A DNA stretch of 64,000 bases from Herbaspirillum frisingense GSF30 (GCF_000300975.2 NZ_AEEC02000006.1:1-64000), one strand, 5' to 3'. Positions 9,057-17,837 are shown, numbered from the stretch's first letter. The notes: generated by a model from the sequence alone, not told the origin. Made by a program: numbers and translations.

Positions 9057-9929
9057 ATGTTGCCCTTCCTGGCCCTGCCATCCAAGTTATCCCTGAAGTG
9101 TTCCCTGCTGGTCGCCCTGTCGGCCAGCGCGCTGCTGTCGGCCGGGGCATTCGCCCAGGGCGCGCCGCTGCGCACCGGCGTGGATGCCACCTTCGCCCCG
9201 CATGCCATGGTCAAGCTGGGCGGCGGCCTGCAAGGCTTCAACATCGACCTGGGGGAAGAACTGGCGCGCCGCCTGGGCCGCAAGATCGAGATCGAAGGCA
9301 CAGAATTCTCAGGTCTGGTACCAGGCCTGAACGCCAAGAAATACGACTTCGTGCTGGCGCCGGTGACCGCCACCCCCGAGCGCGCCAAGGCCATGCTCTT
9401 CACCGAGGGCTACCTCGATACCGACTACACCTTCGTCATCAAGAAGGGCGCGCCCGCCATCACCGCCCTGGAAGACCTCAAGGGCAAGACCATCTCGGTC
9501 AACAAGGGCTCGGCCTATGAACTGTGGGCGCGTGACAATGCGCCCAAGTACGGCTTCAAGTACGACGTCTACGGCAACAACGCCGATGCCGTGCAGGCGG
9601 TGCAATCGGGACGTGCCGACGCCAACCTAGCCGGCAGCACGGTAGCGGCCTGGGCCGCCAAGCAAAACCCGGCGGTGCAGACCACCTATACCGTCAAGAC
9701 CGGCCTGGTCTGGGCGCTGGCCTTCCGCCTGGACGACAAGGCCGGCCGCGACGCCGCCGGCATGGCGCTCAAGTGCATGAAGCAGGACGGCACGATGGGC
9801 AAGATCGCCCAGAAGTGGTTCGGCTATACCCCCGCACCAGACGCCACCGTGGTCAAGGTCGGCGTGGGGCAGGGCGTGCCGGGCCTGGATGGCTACGACC
9901 CGACGCCGGTCACGCTCAAGTGCCACTGA
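9057..9929 (+). CDS. Periplasmic amino acid-binding protein (family 3 SBP)
   Basis: 290 aa. The signal peptide covers about residues 1-34 (hydrophobic core, cleavage near GAFAQG). It is followed by an SBP_bac_3 fold with the family segment GFNIDLGEELARRLGRK and a C-terminal MGKIAQKWFGY. The start at 9057 has GAGGAG 7 bp upstream. It is the receptor for the ABC importer encoded immediately downstream and probably binds the hydantoin, carbamoyl amino acid or amino acid used by the operon. The ligand is inferred only from context. Confidence 0.88.
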   Translation: MLPFLALPSKLSLKCSLLVALSASALLSAGAFAQGAPLRTGVDATFAPHAMVKLGGGLQGFNIDLGEELARRLGRKIEIEGTEFSGLVPGLNAKKYDFVLAPVTATPERAKAMLFTEGYLDTDYTFVIKKGAPAITALEDLKGKTISVNKGSAYELWARDNAPKYGFKYDVYGNNADAVQAVQSGRADANLAGSTVAAWAAKQNPAVQTTYTVKTGLVWALAFRLDDKAGRDAAGMALKCMKQDGTMGKIAQKWFGYTPAPDATVVKVGVGQGVPGLDGYDPTPVTLKCH

Positions 9930-9959
9930 TCCTGGCCCGTTTCACCGGATGAATCACCC

Positions 9960-10709
9960 ATGAACCTTGCCGCCCCCATCCTCGAAATCGTCGGCCTGCA
10001 CAAGTCCTATGAAGGCAATACGGTCTTGCGCGGCATCGACCTGCGTGTGCGCACCGGCCAGCTGATCTGCGTGATCGGCCCGTCCGGCTCGGGCAAGAGC
10101 ACCATGCTGCGTTGCTGCAACCGGCTGGAAGAACCCAGTGCCGGCCAGATCGTGGTGGATGGGGTGGACATCATGCACGCCCGCACCGACCTCAACGCCG
10201 TGCGCCAGCAGATCGGCATGGTGTTCCAGCAGTTCAACCTGTACCCGCACCTGAGCGTGCTGGGCAACGTGATGCTGGCCCTGAAAAAGGTGCAGAAGCA
10301 CTCGCATGCCGAGGCCGAAGCCCGTGCCCGACGGGCGCTGGAGCAGGTGGGCATGCTGGAAAAGGCGGCCGCCTATCCCGGCCAGCTGTCCGGTGGCCAA
10401 CAGCAGCGCGTGGGCATTGCCCGCGGCATCGCCCTGCAGCCCAAGGTGATGCTGTTCGACGAACCCACCAGCGCGCTGGATCCCGAACTGGTGGGTAGCG
10501 TCCTGGAGGTCATGCGCCAGCTGCGCGAGGCCGGCATGACCATGCTGGTGGTCACGCACGAGATGGCCTTCGCCCGGGCGGCGGCTGACCGCGTGGTGTT
10601 CATGGACGGCGGCGTGATCGTCGAGGAAGGCCCGCCCGAACAGATCTTCGGCGATCCCCAGCAAGCCCGCACCAAGGCCTTCGTGGCCCGCTACGCCGCA
10701 CAGCACTGA
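9960..10709 (+). CDS. Polar amino acid ABC transporter ATPase (GlnQ/HisP type)
   Basis: 249 aa. Walker [11 protein letters not shown]-loop [10 protein letters not shown], signature [14 protein letters not shown], Walker [13 protein letters not shown] and the H-loop VVTHEM are all intact. Length and sequence fit the PAAT family ATPases. It lies 30 bp after the binding-protein gene and 3 bp before the first permease, so it is cotranscribed. It powers uptake at the inner membrane. Confidence 0.95.
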   Translation: MNLAAPILEIVGLHKSYEGNTVLRGIDLRVRTGQLICVIGPSGSGKSTMLRCCNRLEEPSAGQIVVDGVDIMHARTDLNAVRQQIGMVFQQFNLYPHLSVLGNVMLALKKVQKHSHAEAEARARRALEQVGMLEKAAAYPGQLSGGQQQRVGIARGIALQPKVMLFDEPTSALDPELVGSVLEVMRQLREAGMTMLVVTHEMAFARAAADRVVFMDGGVIVEEGPPEQIFGDPQQARTKAFVARYAAQH

Positions 10710-10712
10710 GCC

Positions 10713-11384
10713 ATGGAGCAATTCCTCTTTACCTTCTTCAATGCCGAGATCGCCGCCCGCTACTGGCCGGATATCCTGCGTGGCATGGGCGTGACCGTCC
10801 TGCTGAGCCTGGCCGTGATCGGCGCCGGGCTGCTGCTGGGCCTGTTGCTGGCGGTGCTGCGCGCCACCGGCAAGCGCGGCCTGGTGTTCATGGTGGTGGC
10901 CTTCGCCGATGTCATGCGGGCCTTGCCGCCGCTGATCCTGATCATCGTGCTGTTCTTCGCCTTCCCCTACATCGACCTGTCCATGTCGTCCTTCACTGCC
11001 ACCTGGCTGGCGCTGAGCCTGGTGCTGGCGGCCTACGCCGAGGAAAGCATCTGGGCCGGCATCGCCGCCTTGCCGCGTGGCCAGAGCGAAGCGGCGCGCT
11101 CCACCGGCCTGTCCTGGGGCCAGACCATGGGCGCGGTGATCCTGCCGCAGGCCTTGCGCATGGCCGTACCGGCGCTGACCAACCGCGTCATCTCGATCAC
11201 CAAGAACACCGCGCTGGGCTCGGTGGTGGCCCTGTCGGAAATCCTCAATACCGCCCAGGCCGCCAGCAGCAATGCCGGCAATCCCACCCCGCTGATGCTG
11301 GGGGCGGCGGCCTACCTGCTGATCTTCATTCCGGTGGTCTTGTTCGCGCGCTGGCTGGAAACCCGCTGGCGCTGGAAACGATAG
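10713..11384 (+). CDS. Amino acid ABC transporter permease (HisM/GltK type) 1
   Basis: 223 aa integral membrane protein with several hydrophobic helices and the EAA-type coupling loop near PRGQSEAARSTGLSWGQ, preceded by AYAEESIWAGI. It belongs to the HEQRo-type amino acid permeases. The start lies 3 bp after the ATPase stop. It pairs with the next gene as a heterodimeric channel. Confidence 0.93.
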   Translation: MEQFLFTFFNAEIAARYWPDILRGMGVTVLLSLAVIGAGLLLGLLLAVLRATGKRGLVFMVVAFADVMRALPPLILIIVLFFAFPYIDLSMSSFTATWLALSLVLAAYAEESIWAGIAALPRGQSEAARSTGLSWGQTMGAVILPQALRMAVPALTNRVISITKNTALGSVVALSEILNTAQAASSNAGNPTPLMLGAAAYLLIFIPVVLFARWLETRWRWKR

Positions 11385-11396
11385 GAGAGGGCGCCC

Positions 11397-12071
11397 ATGG
11401 AAGCCTTGCTGCAGAATTTCTTCAACCTGGAGGTCTATCGCCAGGTGCTGCCCTTCCTGCTGGGCGGCCTGTGGACCACGGTCTGGCTGTCGCTGCTGGT
11501 GATTCCCATCGGCGTGCTCTCGGGCCTGCTGCTGGCCTTGCTGGCCACCCAGAGCCGTTCACGCGCGGTGCGCATTGCGGTGGCGGTGTATGTGGACTTC
11601 TTCCGTTCCTTCCCGCCGCTGGTGCTGCTGATCCTGATCTATTTCGGCGCCCCCTTCCTGGGGCTGGAGCTGCCCAAGCTGGTCGCCGTGGCACTGGGCT
11701 TCATGTTCAACAATTCCAGCTATTTCGCCGAGGTGCTGCGCGCCGGCATCGAAAGCGTGCCCAGCGGCCAGATGGAAGCGGCACGCTCCACCGGCCTGTC
11801 GCGCTGGCAGGCGCTGGCCTATGTGGTGGTGCCGCAGGCGGCGCGCAATGCGCTGCCCGACCTGGTGGGCAACTGCATCGAGGTCATCAAGCTGACCACC
11901 ATCGCCAGTGTGGTGGCCCTGCCTGAACTGCTGCGGGTGGCGCGCGACGCCCAGTCGCTGGTCTACAACCCGTCGCCCATCGTGCTGGCGGCGCTGCTCT
12001 ACCTGATCCTGCTGCTGCCGCTGGTGCGCTGGCTGTCGCGGCTGGAACACCGGGGCCGCAGCCTGCACTGA
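11397..12071 (+). CDS. Amino acid ABC transporter permease (HisM/GltK type) 2
   Basis: 224 aa, paralogous to the preceding permease, with the coupling loop PSGQMEAARSTGLSRWQA and the upstream NSSYFAEVLRAG segment. It is the last gene of the hydantoin operon. The next 700 bp hold a repeat, two terminators and the control region of the following operon. Confidence 0.93.
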   Translation: MEALLQNFFNLEVYRQVLPFLLGGLWTTVWLSLLVIPIGVLSGLLLALLATQSRSRAVRIAVAVYVDFFRSFPPLVLLILIYFGAPFLGLELPKLVAVALGFMFNNSSYFAEVLRAGIESVPSGQMEAARSTGLSRWQALAYVVVPQAARNALPDLVGNCIEVIKLTTIASVVALPELLRVARDAQSLVYNPSPIVLAALLYLILLLPLVRWLSRLEHRGRSLH

Positions 12072-12157
12072 TTCCACTGCCTTTCCCGCTAATGCCGTTC
12101 AGATAAGCTTGTTACCAGCCCGAAAGCTTGCTCAGACTTTGCTTGCTCCACCGCTGA

Positions 12158-12280
12158 CCGTTCGTCCTGAGTAGCGGCGTAGCCGCGTATCGAAGGCGCG
12201 CCACAAGCTGAGCAGCGCCCCTTCGACAGGCTCAGGACAGGCTTCGATGCGGCCCTAAAGGGCCTACTCAGTCCGAACGG
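12158..12280. repeat. Intergenic foldback repeat, ~123 bp, 17-bp imperfect terminal inverted repeats
   Basis: The left end CCGTTCGTCCTGAGTAG and the right end CTACTCAGTCCGAACGG match as inverted repeats at 15 of 17 positions. Internally, TATCGAAGG and CCTTCGACAGGCTCAGGA repeat the same theme in opposite orientation. This composition (CCTTCGACAGGCTCAGGAC...GAACGG) resembles REP/ERIC-like intergenic repeats common in proteobacterial genomes. It has no coding capacity. Confidence 0.7.
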
Positions 12281-12309
12281 TTTCAGATGGCTTGAAGAGA
12301 ACCAAGCAA

Positions 12310-12350
12310 AATCGCTGCGCCAAAGTCATCTGGCGCGGCGATTCTTTCTT
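12310..12350 (+). terminator. Rho-independent terminator of the hydantoin operon
   Basis: A 13-bp stem AATCGCTGCGCCA/TGGCGCGGCGATT (one G-T wobble) is followed by CTTTCTT. It lies ~240 bp after the last permease gene. Confidence 0.7.
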
Positions 12351-12400
12351 GACTGAACTGTATTACTGTCTTTCCCTCGCTCTTTCTTCCCCGCTTAATA

Positions 12401-12426
12401 CGCCGGCCGCTTCAGGCCGGCGTTTT
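12401..12426 (+). terminator. Second GC-rich terminator hairpin
   Basis: Perfect 8-bp stem CGCCGGCC/GGCCGGCG with a 6-nt loop followed by TTTT. It insulates the next promoter region from read-through. Confidence 0.75.
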
Positions 12427-12560
12427 CATTCCGCCGCACCACACTGTGTCGTCATCGCGACAGGGCCGCCACGGTGCAAAAGGCGCACCGGTGCGGCGCT
12501 GCATGCCTGTCTTTGGTGAGTTCCCAGCCGCGAAATGCGCAGAAATCAGGCTTTCCAGCC

Positions 12561-12576
12561 TGGCACGCTGTTTGCA
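12561..12576 (+). promoter_or_regulatory. Putative sigma-54 promoter (TGGCAC-N5-TTGCA)
   Basis: TGGCACGCTGTTTGCA is an exact match to the -24/-12 consensus TGGCACNNNNNTTGCA with correct GG-N10-GC spacing. It lies in the 700-bp non-coding gap, ~230 bp before the first gene of the NitT/TauT-Rieske operon and on the correct strand. No sigma-54 activator gene is in the window, so control by NtrC or another distant activator would be required. Confidence 0.55.
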
Positions 12577-12615
12577 TAAAACGAGCAAAACGGTTTTTAT
12601 ATAAACCATCAGTTT

Positions 12616-12710
12616 ATATATGGAACAAAATAAGTCATTTTGTTTTGAGATATCTGCTATATTGACTGCGAATATCTCCCATATATAAATTGCTGTTTCA
12701 TATATGGAAC
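12616..12710 (+). promoter_or_regulatory. AT-rich control region: sigma-70-like promoter and ATATATGGAAC boxes
   Basis: Two identical 11-bp boxes ATATATGGAAC lie at 12616-12626 and 12700-12710, 84 bp apart (about eight helical turns). A third, inverted copy of the core (CCATATATAAA) lies at 12679-12689. Between them is TTGACT at 12662-12667, 16 bp from TATAAA at 12684-12689, a good -35/-10 pair. The boxes are plausible sites for the IclR regulator encoded at 17838. This assignment is inference. Confidence 0.55.
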
Positions 12711-12807
12711 GTTTCGGTGCCCGGCAGGAGGCACCCGTCCGCAGAGACGGCAGCCGGGAAGAATAGCTGGGGCGCAACAGCGCGCTATGGCAATCAGCAG
12801 AGGCAAC

Positions 12808-13593
12808 ATGATCGAAATCGAATTCCGCAAGGTCGGCAAAAGCTTTGTCGATCGCCAGACGGCGCAAGCGCGCGCCGCTGTCACCAACGTCAACCTGTCC
12901 ATCAAGAGCGGCGAGGTGGTCTCCATCATCGGCCCCTCCGGCTGTGGCAAGAGCACCCTGCTCAACATGGGTGCCGGTCTCTACCTGCCCACCGAAGGCG
13001 AAGTCTTCGTCGGCGGCGAGCGCGTGACCAAGCCGGTCCGCAAGGTGGCCTTCATGCTGCAGAAGGACCTGCTCATGCCCTGGCGCAATATCCGCGCCAA
13101 CGTCACCCTGGGCCTGGAAATCGACGGCATGCGCGAGGCCGAGCGCCGACGCATCGCCGACGAGCTGCTGGCCAAGTGCCACCTCAAGGGCTTTGAAGAG
13201 CATTACCCGTACCAGCTCTCCGGCGGCATGCGCCAGCGCGCTGCGTTGGCCCGCACGCTGGCGGTGGACCCGCAGGTGCTGCTGCTGGACGAACCCTTCT
13301 CGGCCCTGGATGCGCAGACCAAGATGGTGCTGCAGCAGGACCTGGCCAAGATGCTTTACGAAAAGAAGAAGACCGCGCTCTTCATCACCCACGATCTGGT
13401 GGAAGCCATCGCCCTGTCGGACCGCCTGCTGGTCATGAGCGAGCGTCCCGGCACCATCGTCGAGGAAATCGTGGTGGACCTGCCGTTCCGCGACAACCCG
13501 CTGGAGCGTCGCAAGCTGCCCGAGATCGGCCCCTTGCAAGGGCGCCTGATGGAACTGCTCAAGGTGGGCAAAGAGACCGCCGAGCTGCACTGA
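12808..13593 (+). CDS. NitT/TauT-family ABC transporter ATPase
   Basis: 261 aa. Walker A GPSGCGKST, Q-loop FMLQKDLLMPWRN, signature LSGGMRQRAALAR, Walker B VLLLDEPFSALD and ITHDLVEAI are intact, as in the nitrate/sulfonate/taurine (SsuB/TauB) ATPases. The start at 12808 is preferred over 12787 because AGAGG lies just upstream. First gene of the long catabolic operon. It energises import with the next two gene products. Confidence 0.92.
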   Translation: MIEIEFRKVGKSFVDRQTAQARAAVTNVNLSIKSGEVVSIIGPSGCGKSTLLNMGAGLYLPTEGEVFVGGERVTKPVRKVAFMLQKDLLMPWRNIRANVTLGLEIDGMREAERRRIADELLAKCHLKGFEEHYPYQLSGGMRQRAALARTLAVDPQVLLLDEPFSALDAQTKMVLQQDLAKMLYEKKKTALFITHDLVEAIALSDRLLVMSERPGTIVEEIVVDLPFRDNPLERRKLPEIGPLQGRLMELLKVGKETAELH

Positions 13594-13648
13594 TTTCACG
13601 CTGCATCTTCACCCGTCAACAGAGAGACCCCAAGGGAGAGCCAGAAAC

Positions 13649-14644
13649 ATGAAGAACCTGTTCGCATCCGCCTGTAGTGCACTTGCCCTGGTCGCCGCCA
13701 CGGGCGCCGCCGTCCTGCCCATGGCCGCGCACGCCGCGCCGGAAGAAGTGACCTACCTGCTGCCTGCACCACCCAATTCGCCGGCCTTCGCCCCTTGGGT
13801 GCTGGCCCAGCACAAGGGCTATTACGCCGATGAGAACCTGAAGGTCAGCTTCATCGTCGCCAAGGGCGGCGTGGACGTGGCCAAGCAGATCGGTGCCGGC
13901 AATGCCGTCATCGGTGGCGCCATCGGCGACACCCCCATCGTGGTGCGCGCCAACGGCATCCCGGTCAAGGCCATCGCCGTGCTGGGCGCCGGTTCGGTGA
14001 CCATGGTGGCGGCCAATCCGGCCGACGGCATCAAGGGCCTGAAAGACCTCAAGGGCAAGACCGTCACCGTGATGTCCTATACCGACACCACCTATTACGC
14101 CTTCCTGGGCAGCCTGAAGACGGCCGGCCTGTCCAAGACCGACGTGCAGATCCAGGCCGCCGGCCCCTCGGGTGTCTGGCAGCTGTACACCTCGGGCAAG
14201 TCGCAGGCCTTCGCCGGCGTGCCGGACTGGGTGGTCAATGCCACCGATGCCGGTGCCAAGGTCGAACTGCTGGACAACGGCGGCTTCAAGAGCATGGCCC
14301 AGGCCATCCTGGCCTCCGACGACACCATCAAGAAGAACCCGGAGCTGCTCAAGCGCCTGGTGCGCGCCACCCTGCGCGGCATGCAGGACATCATGAAGGA
14401 CCCCAAGGCCGCCGCCGATGACTACGTCGCTGCACTGCCCACCTACAAGGGCAAGGAAGCCAGCATCCAGGCCACCTTCGAGATGTACAACAAGTACGTC
14501 TACGCCAACCAGAAGACCCTGGGCCAGATCGACCAGGCGCGCATGGAAGCGGTGCAGAAGTTCTACGTCAGCGAAGGCATCGTCACCAAGGCCACGCCGG
14601 TCAACGAGCTCTTCACCAACCAGTTCGTCGGAGTCGCCAAGTAA
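13649..14644 (+). CDS. NitT/TauT-family periplasmic substrate-binding protein
   Basis: 331 aa. Signal peptide of ~30 residues ending near AHAAP, then an SsuA/THI5-like fold with LAQHKGYYADENLKV near the N-terminus and an LKDLKGKTVTVM segment. This family binds sulfonates, nitrate, pyrimidine precursors or aromatic acids. A receptor at the head of a Rieske operon probably captures the aromatic or heteroaromatic growth substrate, which would be the most informative protein to test for ligand. Confidence 0.9.
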   Translation: MKNLFASACSALALVAATGAAVLPMAAHAAPEEVTYLLPAPPNSPAFAPWVLAQHKGYYADENLKVSFIVAKGGVDVAKQIGAGNAVIGGAIGDTPIVVRANGIPVKAIAVLGAGSVTMVAANPADGIKGLKDLKGKTVTVMSYTDTTYYAFLGSLKTAGLSKTDVQIQAAGPSGVWQLYTSGKSQAFAGVPDWVVNATDAGAKVELLDNGGFKSMAQAILASDDTIKKNPELLKRLVRATLRGMQDIMKDPKAAADDYVAALPTYKGKEASIQATFEMYNKYVYANQKTLGQIDQARMEAVQKFYVSEGIVTKATPVNELFTNQFVGVAK

Positions 14645-14646
14645 TC

Positions 14647-15516
14647 ATGAATACCACCACAGCCAAAGACCTGACCATGTCCAGTCCCGAGCCAACGTCC
14701 TCGCCCAATCCGGTCAAGCCGACGGCGCGCCGTCCGCTGTTGAACGACAAGGCCCGCACGGTATGCGGCAGCCTGGCGCTGCTGGTGGTGTTCATCGCCG
14801 CCTGGCAGTGGGGCCCGGGCATGCTGGGCATGCCCGAATACATCCTGCCCAACTTCATGCAGGTGGTGCGTGAAGCGGTGGTGATGTGGAACAACGCGCA
14901 ACTGTTGCAGCACTTCGGCATCACCGCCATGGAAGTGGTGTTCGGCTTCCTCTTCGGCGCCTTGCTGGGCCTGGCCGTCGGTGTCGCGCTGGGTCTTTCG
15001 CCGCGTGCCGAGGCCATGCTTTCGCCTTACATCCTGGCACTGCAGATCGCGCCCAAGGTGGCCTTTGCACCGCTGTTCGTGATGTGGCTGGGCTACACCA
15101 TCTATCCCAAGATCATCGTGGCGGTGCTGATCGTGTTCTTCCCGATCATGATCAACGTGCTCTCGGCCATCCGTACCGTCGATCCCGACATGGTCAACCT
15201 GGTGCGCACGCTCAATGCCGGCCGCTGGCAGATCTTCCACCTGGTCGAGTTCCGTTCGGCGCTGCCGGCGCTGTTCTCGGGCCTGCGCATCGCCTCCACG
15301 CTGTCGGTGATCGGCGTGACCGTGGGTGAACTGGTGGGCGGCAACCAGGGCCTGGGTTATCTGCTGGTCGATGGCGAAGGGCAGGGCAATACCGCCGCCG
15401 TCTTCGTCTCCATCGTCGCACTGACCCTGATCGGCGTGGTTACCTACGGGGTGGTGGTCTGGGCCGAACGCAAGGTCCTGCACTACCTGCCCAAGGCCAA
15501 TACCAGCACCGTCTGA
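14647..15516 (+). CDS. NitT/TauT-family ABC transporter permease
   Basis: 289 aa with about six membrane helices after a ~35-residue polar N-terminus. The BPD_transp_1 coupling segment lies near RTLNAGRWQIFHLVEFRSAL. The start lies 2 bp after the binding-protein stop. An alternative start at 14677 would shorten the N-terminus by ten residues. It completes the importer. Confidence 0.9.
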   Translation: MNTTTAKDLTMSSPEPTSSPNPVKPTARRPLLNDKARTVCGSLALLVVFIAAWQWGPGMLGMPEYILPNFMQVVREAVVMWNNAQLLQHFGITAMEVVFGFLFGALLGLAVGVALGLSPRAEAMLSPYILALQIAPKVAFAPLFVMWLGYTIYPKIIVAVLIVFFPIMINVLSAIRTVDPDMVNLVRTLNAGRWQIFHLVEFRSALPALFSGLRIASTLSVIGVTVGELVGGNQGLGYLLVDGEGQGNTAAVFVSIVALTLIGVVTYGVVVWAERKVLHYLPKANTSTV

Positions 15517-15552
15517 ATCCAGAGACTCAACCAGCGCAACAGGAGCAAGCAC

Positions 15553-16323
15553 ATGTCAGCAGCAAGCACGGCGACACTTTTGGCGGGACGACGCATTCTG
15601 GTCACTGGCGCCGCACGCGGCCTCGGCCTGGCGTTCGTGGACGCCATCGCCGCCGCCGGGGCCACGGTGGCCATGGCCGACATCCTGCAGGAAGAACTGG
15701 CGGCCTCAGTGGCCGCCCTGAAACAACGTGGCCTGCAGGTTGAGGGCTTTGCACTGGACCTGGCCGATCCGGCCTCGGTGAAGGCCTGCGCGGCGGCCGC
15801 CACGCAATGGCTGGGCGGACTCGATGGCCTGGTCAACAACGCCGCCATCACCAACTCCGGCGGCAAGAGCAGCGAGCAGCTGGAAGTGGACATGTGGGAC
15901 CGCGTCATGGATGTCAACGTGCGCGGTACCTGGCTGATGACCAATGCCTGCCTGCCGGCGCTGCGTGCCTCGGGGCGCGGCGCGGTGGTGAACCTGTCGT
16001 CCGATACCCCGTTGTGGGGCGCCCCCAACCTGCTGGCCTACGTGGCCAGCAAGAGCGCGGTGATCGGCATGACCCGTTCGCTGGCACGCGAGCTGGGCGC
16101 CGACAACATCACCGTCAATGCGGTGGCACCGGGCCTGACGCTGGTGGAAGCCACGCAGTACGTACCGCAGGCGCGGCACCAGCACTACCTGGACGGCCGT
16201 GCCATCCGGCGCGACCAGTTGCCCGAGGATGTCTGCGGCGCGGTGGTGTTCGCGCTATCGGAGATGGCGCGCTTCTTCACCGGTCAGGTGATGGCGGTCA
16301 ACGGTGGCTTCGTGATGCATTGA
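15553..16323 (+). CDS. Short-chain dehydrogenase/reductase (canonical SDR)
   Basis: 256 aa. Classical SDR with TGAARGLG for NAD(P), NNAA, a conserved Ser in NLSS and an intact YVASK catalytic pair. It is therefore an active oxidoreductase by motif, unlike the SDR at 18673. It probably oxidises a dihydrodiol or secondary alcohol intermediate in the operon. AGGAGC lies just upstream of the start. Confidence 0.92.
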   Translation: MSAASTATLLAGRRILVTGAARGLGLAFVDAIAAAGATVAMADILQEELAASVAALKQRGLQVEGFALDLADPASVKACAAAATQWLGGLDGLVNNAAITNSGGKSSEQLEVDMWDRVMDVNVRGTWLMTNACLPALRASGRGAVVNLSSDTPLWGAPNLLAYVASKSAVIGMTRSLARELGADNITVNAVAPGLTLVEATQYVPQARHQHYLDGRAIRRDQLPEDVCGAVVFALSEMARFFTGQVMAVNGGFVMH

Positions 16324-16381
16324 AAACGTATTTCTTGCCAGATCAACCCGGATCACTCCGGACCCCTTCAAGGAGAAAAGC

Positions 16382-16918
16382 ATGACCGATATGTCCGAAC
16401 AGGAAAACATGGGCCGCAGCTGGGATCGGCCCGCCGGCGCCAGCTTCGCCGACTGGATGGAGTCGCGCGTGGCGCGCCTGTCCACCCGCAAGTACGACTG
16501 GAACGCACTGAAGTTCCAGGCCGACTACGACCCCAAGTACCGTCGCGCCCAGATGCGCTACATCGGTACCGGTGGCACGGGTGTGGCGCATGACGCCAAC
16601 GTCATCCCCTCCGAGCATTTCACCTTCTCGACCATGATCATCCCGGCCGGCCACGAAGGTCCGTCGCACCTGCACGTGGACGTGGAAGAAGTGTTCTTCG
16701 TCCTGCGCGGCAAGCTCAAGCTGGTTCTGGAAAAGGATGGCGAGCGCTTCGAGACCATCCTCACCGACCGTGACGTGGTCTCGGTGCCGCCGGGCGTGTA
16801 TCGCGAAGAGATCAACATCGGTGACGAAGACGCGCTGATGTGCGTGATGCTGGGCGCCAAGAAGCCCATCACTCCGACCTATCCGCCGGATCATCCGCTG
16901 ACCTCGGTCAAGCGCTGA
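16382..16918 (+). CDS. Cupin-domain protein
   Basis: 178 aa. Single cupin_2 barrel with the conserved pattern GHEGPSHLHVDVEEVFFVLRG (metal ligands His, His, Glu) and a later PPGVYREEIN region. Cupins in catabolic operons act as dioxygenases, isomerases or binding proteins. The ligands seen would allow metal binding. Preceded by AAGGAGAA. The specific reaction is not evident from sequence. Confidence 0.88.
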   Translation: MTDMSEQENMGRSWDRPAGASFADWMESRVARLSTRKYDWNALKFQADYDPKYRRAQMRYIGTGGTGVAHDANVIPSEHFTFSTMIIPAGHEGPSHLHVDVEEVFFVLRGKLKLVLEKDGERFETILTDRDVVSVPPGVYREEINIGDEDALMCVMLGAKKPITPTYPPDHPLTSVKR

Positions 16919-16935
16919 TTGCAGAGCATCACACC

Positions 16936-17823
16936 ATGCATCCTCACACCTCCATCGCCTCCGCCACCGCAGTCAGCTGCGACGACGCCCTGCGCGAACC
17001 GCTGGCCCTGCTGGAAGGCCGCTTCGCCGAGGGCAGCGTCGAGGTGCCGGGCGGCCGTGTCAGCTACCGCAGCTGCGGCAGCGGTCCGGTGGTGGTGCTG
17101 TTGCATGGCATCAGCTCGGGCGCGGCCTCGTGGTTGCAGTGCGCGCTCAAGCTGGAGTCGCAGGCCCGCGTGATCGCCTGGAACGCACCCGGTTACGGCC
17201 GTTCCACACCGCTGACGATGAGCCAGCCCAAGGCGGTCGATTATGCAAAGCGTCTGCAGGACATGCTGCAGGCGCTGGAAGTCGAGCAGTGCGTGCTGGT
17301 CGGCCATTCGCTGGGGGCGTTGATGGCCGCAGCCTACCTGGCCCATGGCGATGGCCGCGCACGCCGCACGCTGCTGGCCGATCCGGCGCTGGGCTACGGC
17401 GCCGCCAGCAAGCAAGAGCGCGCGCACCAGGTGCGGGAAGAGCGCCTGGGCGCCTTGCGCACCCTGGGCATCGCCGGCATGGCGCAGAAGCCGACGCGCC
17501 TGCTGTCGGCCCATGCCAGCGTGCAGGACCACGCCTGGGTGCGCTGGAACATGCAGTGGCTGGACGCCTCGGGCTACACCCAGGCCGTGCAATTGTTGTG
17601 CGGTGACGATATCGCGCCTTACCTGCAGGCTGCACCACGACGGGGGTTGTCGGTGGCATGCGGGGCCGAGGACATCGTCACCACCCCGGAGGCCAGTGAA
17701 GGGCTGGCCAGGCAGTTCGAACTTCCCTTCAAGCTGGTGGACGCGGCCGGTCATGCCTGCTATATCGAGCAGCCGTCGCAATTTGCTGCGCTGGTCAGCG
17801 CGCAACTCACCTCAACCAACTAG
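16936..17823 (+). CDS. Alpha/beta-fold hydrolase
   Basis: 295 aa. Oxyanion-hole HGISSG near residue 58, nucleophile elbow GHSLGA with Ser125, an acidic residue near GAEDIV and a late AGHACYIEQP with the catalytic His. It fits meta-cleavage-product hydrolases or ester/lactone hydrolases. The ATG at 16936 starts 17 bp after the cupin stop; longer frames run into the cupin gene. In this operon it may hydrolyse the ring-cleavage product. Confidence 0.9.
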   Translation: MHPHTSIASATAVSCDDALREPLALLEGRFAEGSVEVPGGRVSYRSCGSGPVVVLLHGISSGAASWLQCALKLESQARVIAWNAPGYGRSTPLTMSQPKAVDYAKRLQDMLQALEVEQCVLVGHSLGALMAAAYLAHGDGRARRTLLADPALGYGAASKQERAHQVREERLGALRTLGIAGMAQKPTRLLSAHASVQDHAWVRWNMQWLDASGYTQAVQLLCGDDIAPYLQAAPRRGLSVACGAEDIVTTPEASEGLARQFELPFKLVDAAGHACYIEQPSQFAALVSAQLTSTN

Positions 17824-17837
17824 AACAGAAAATCATC

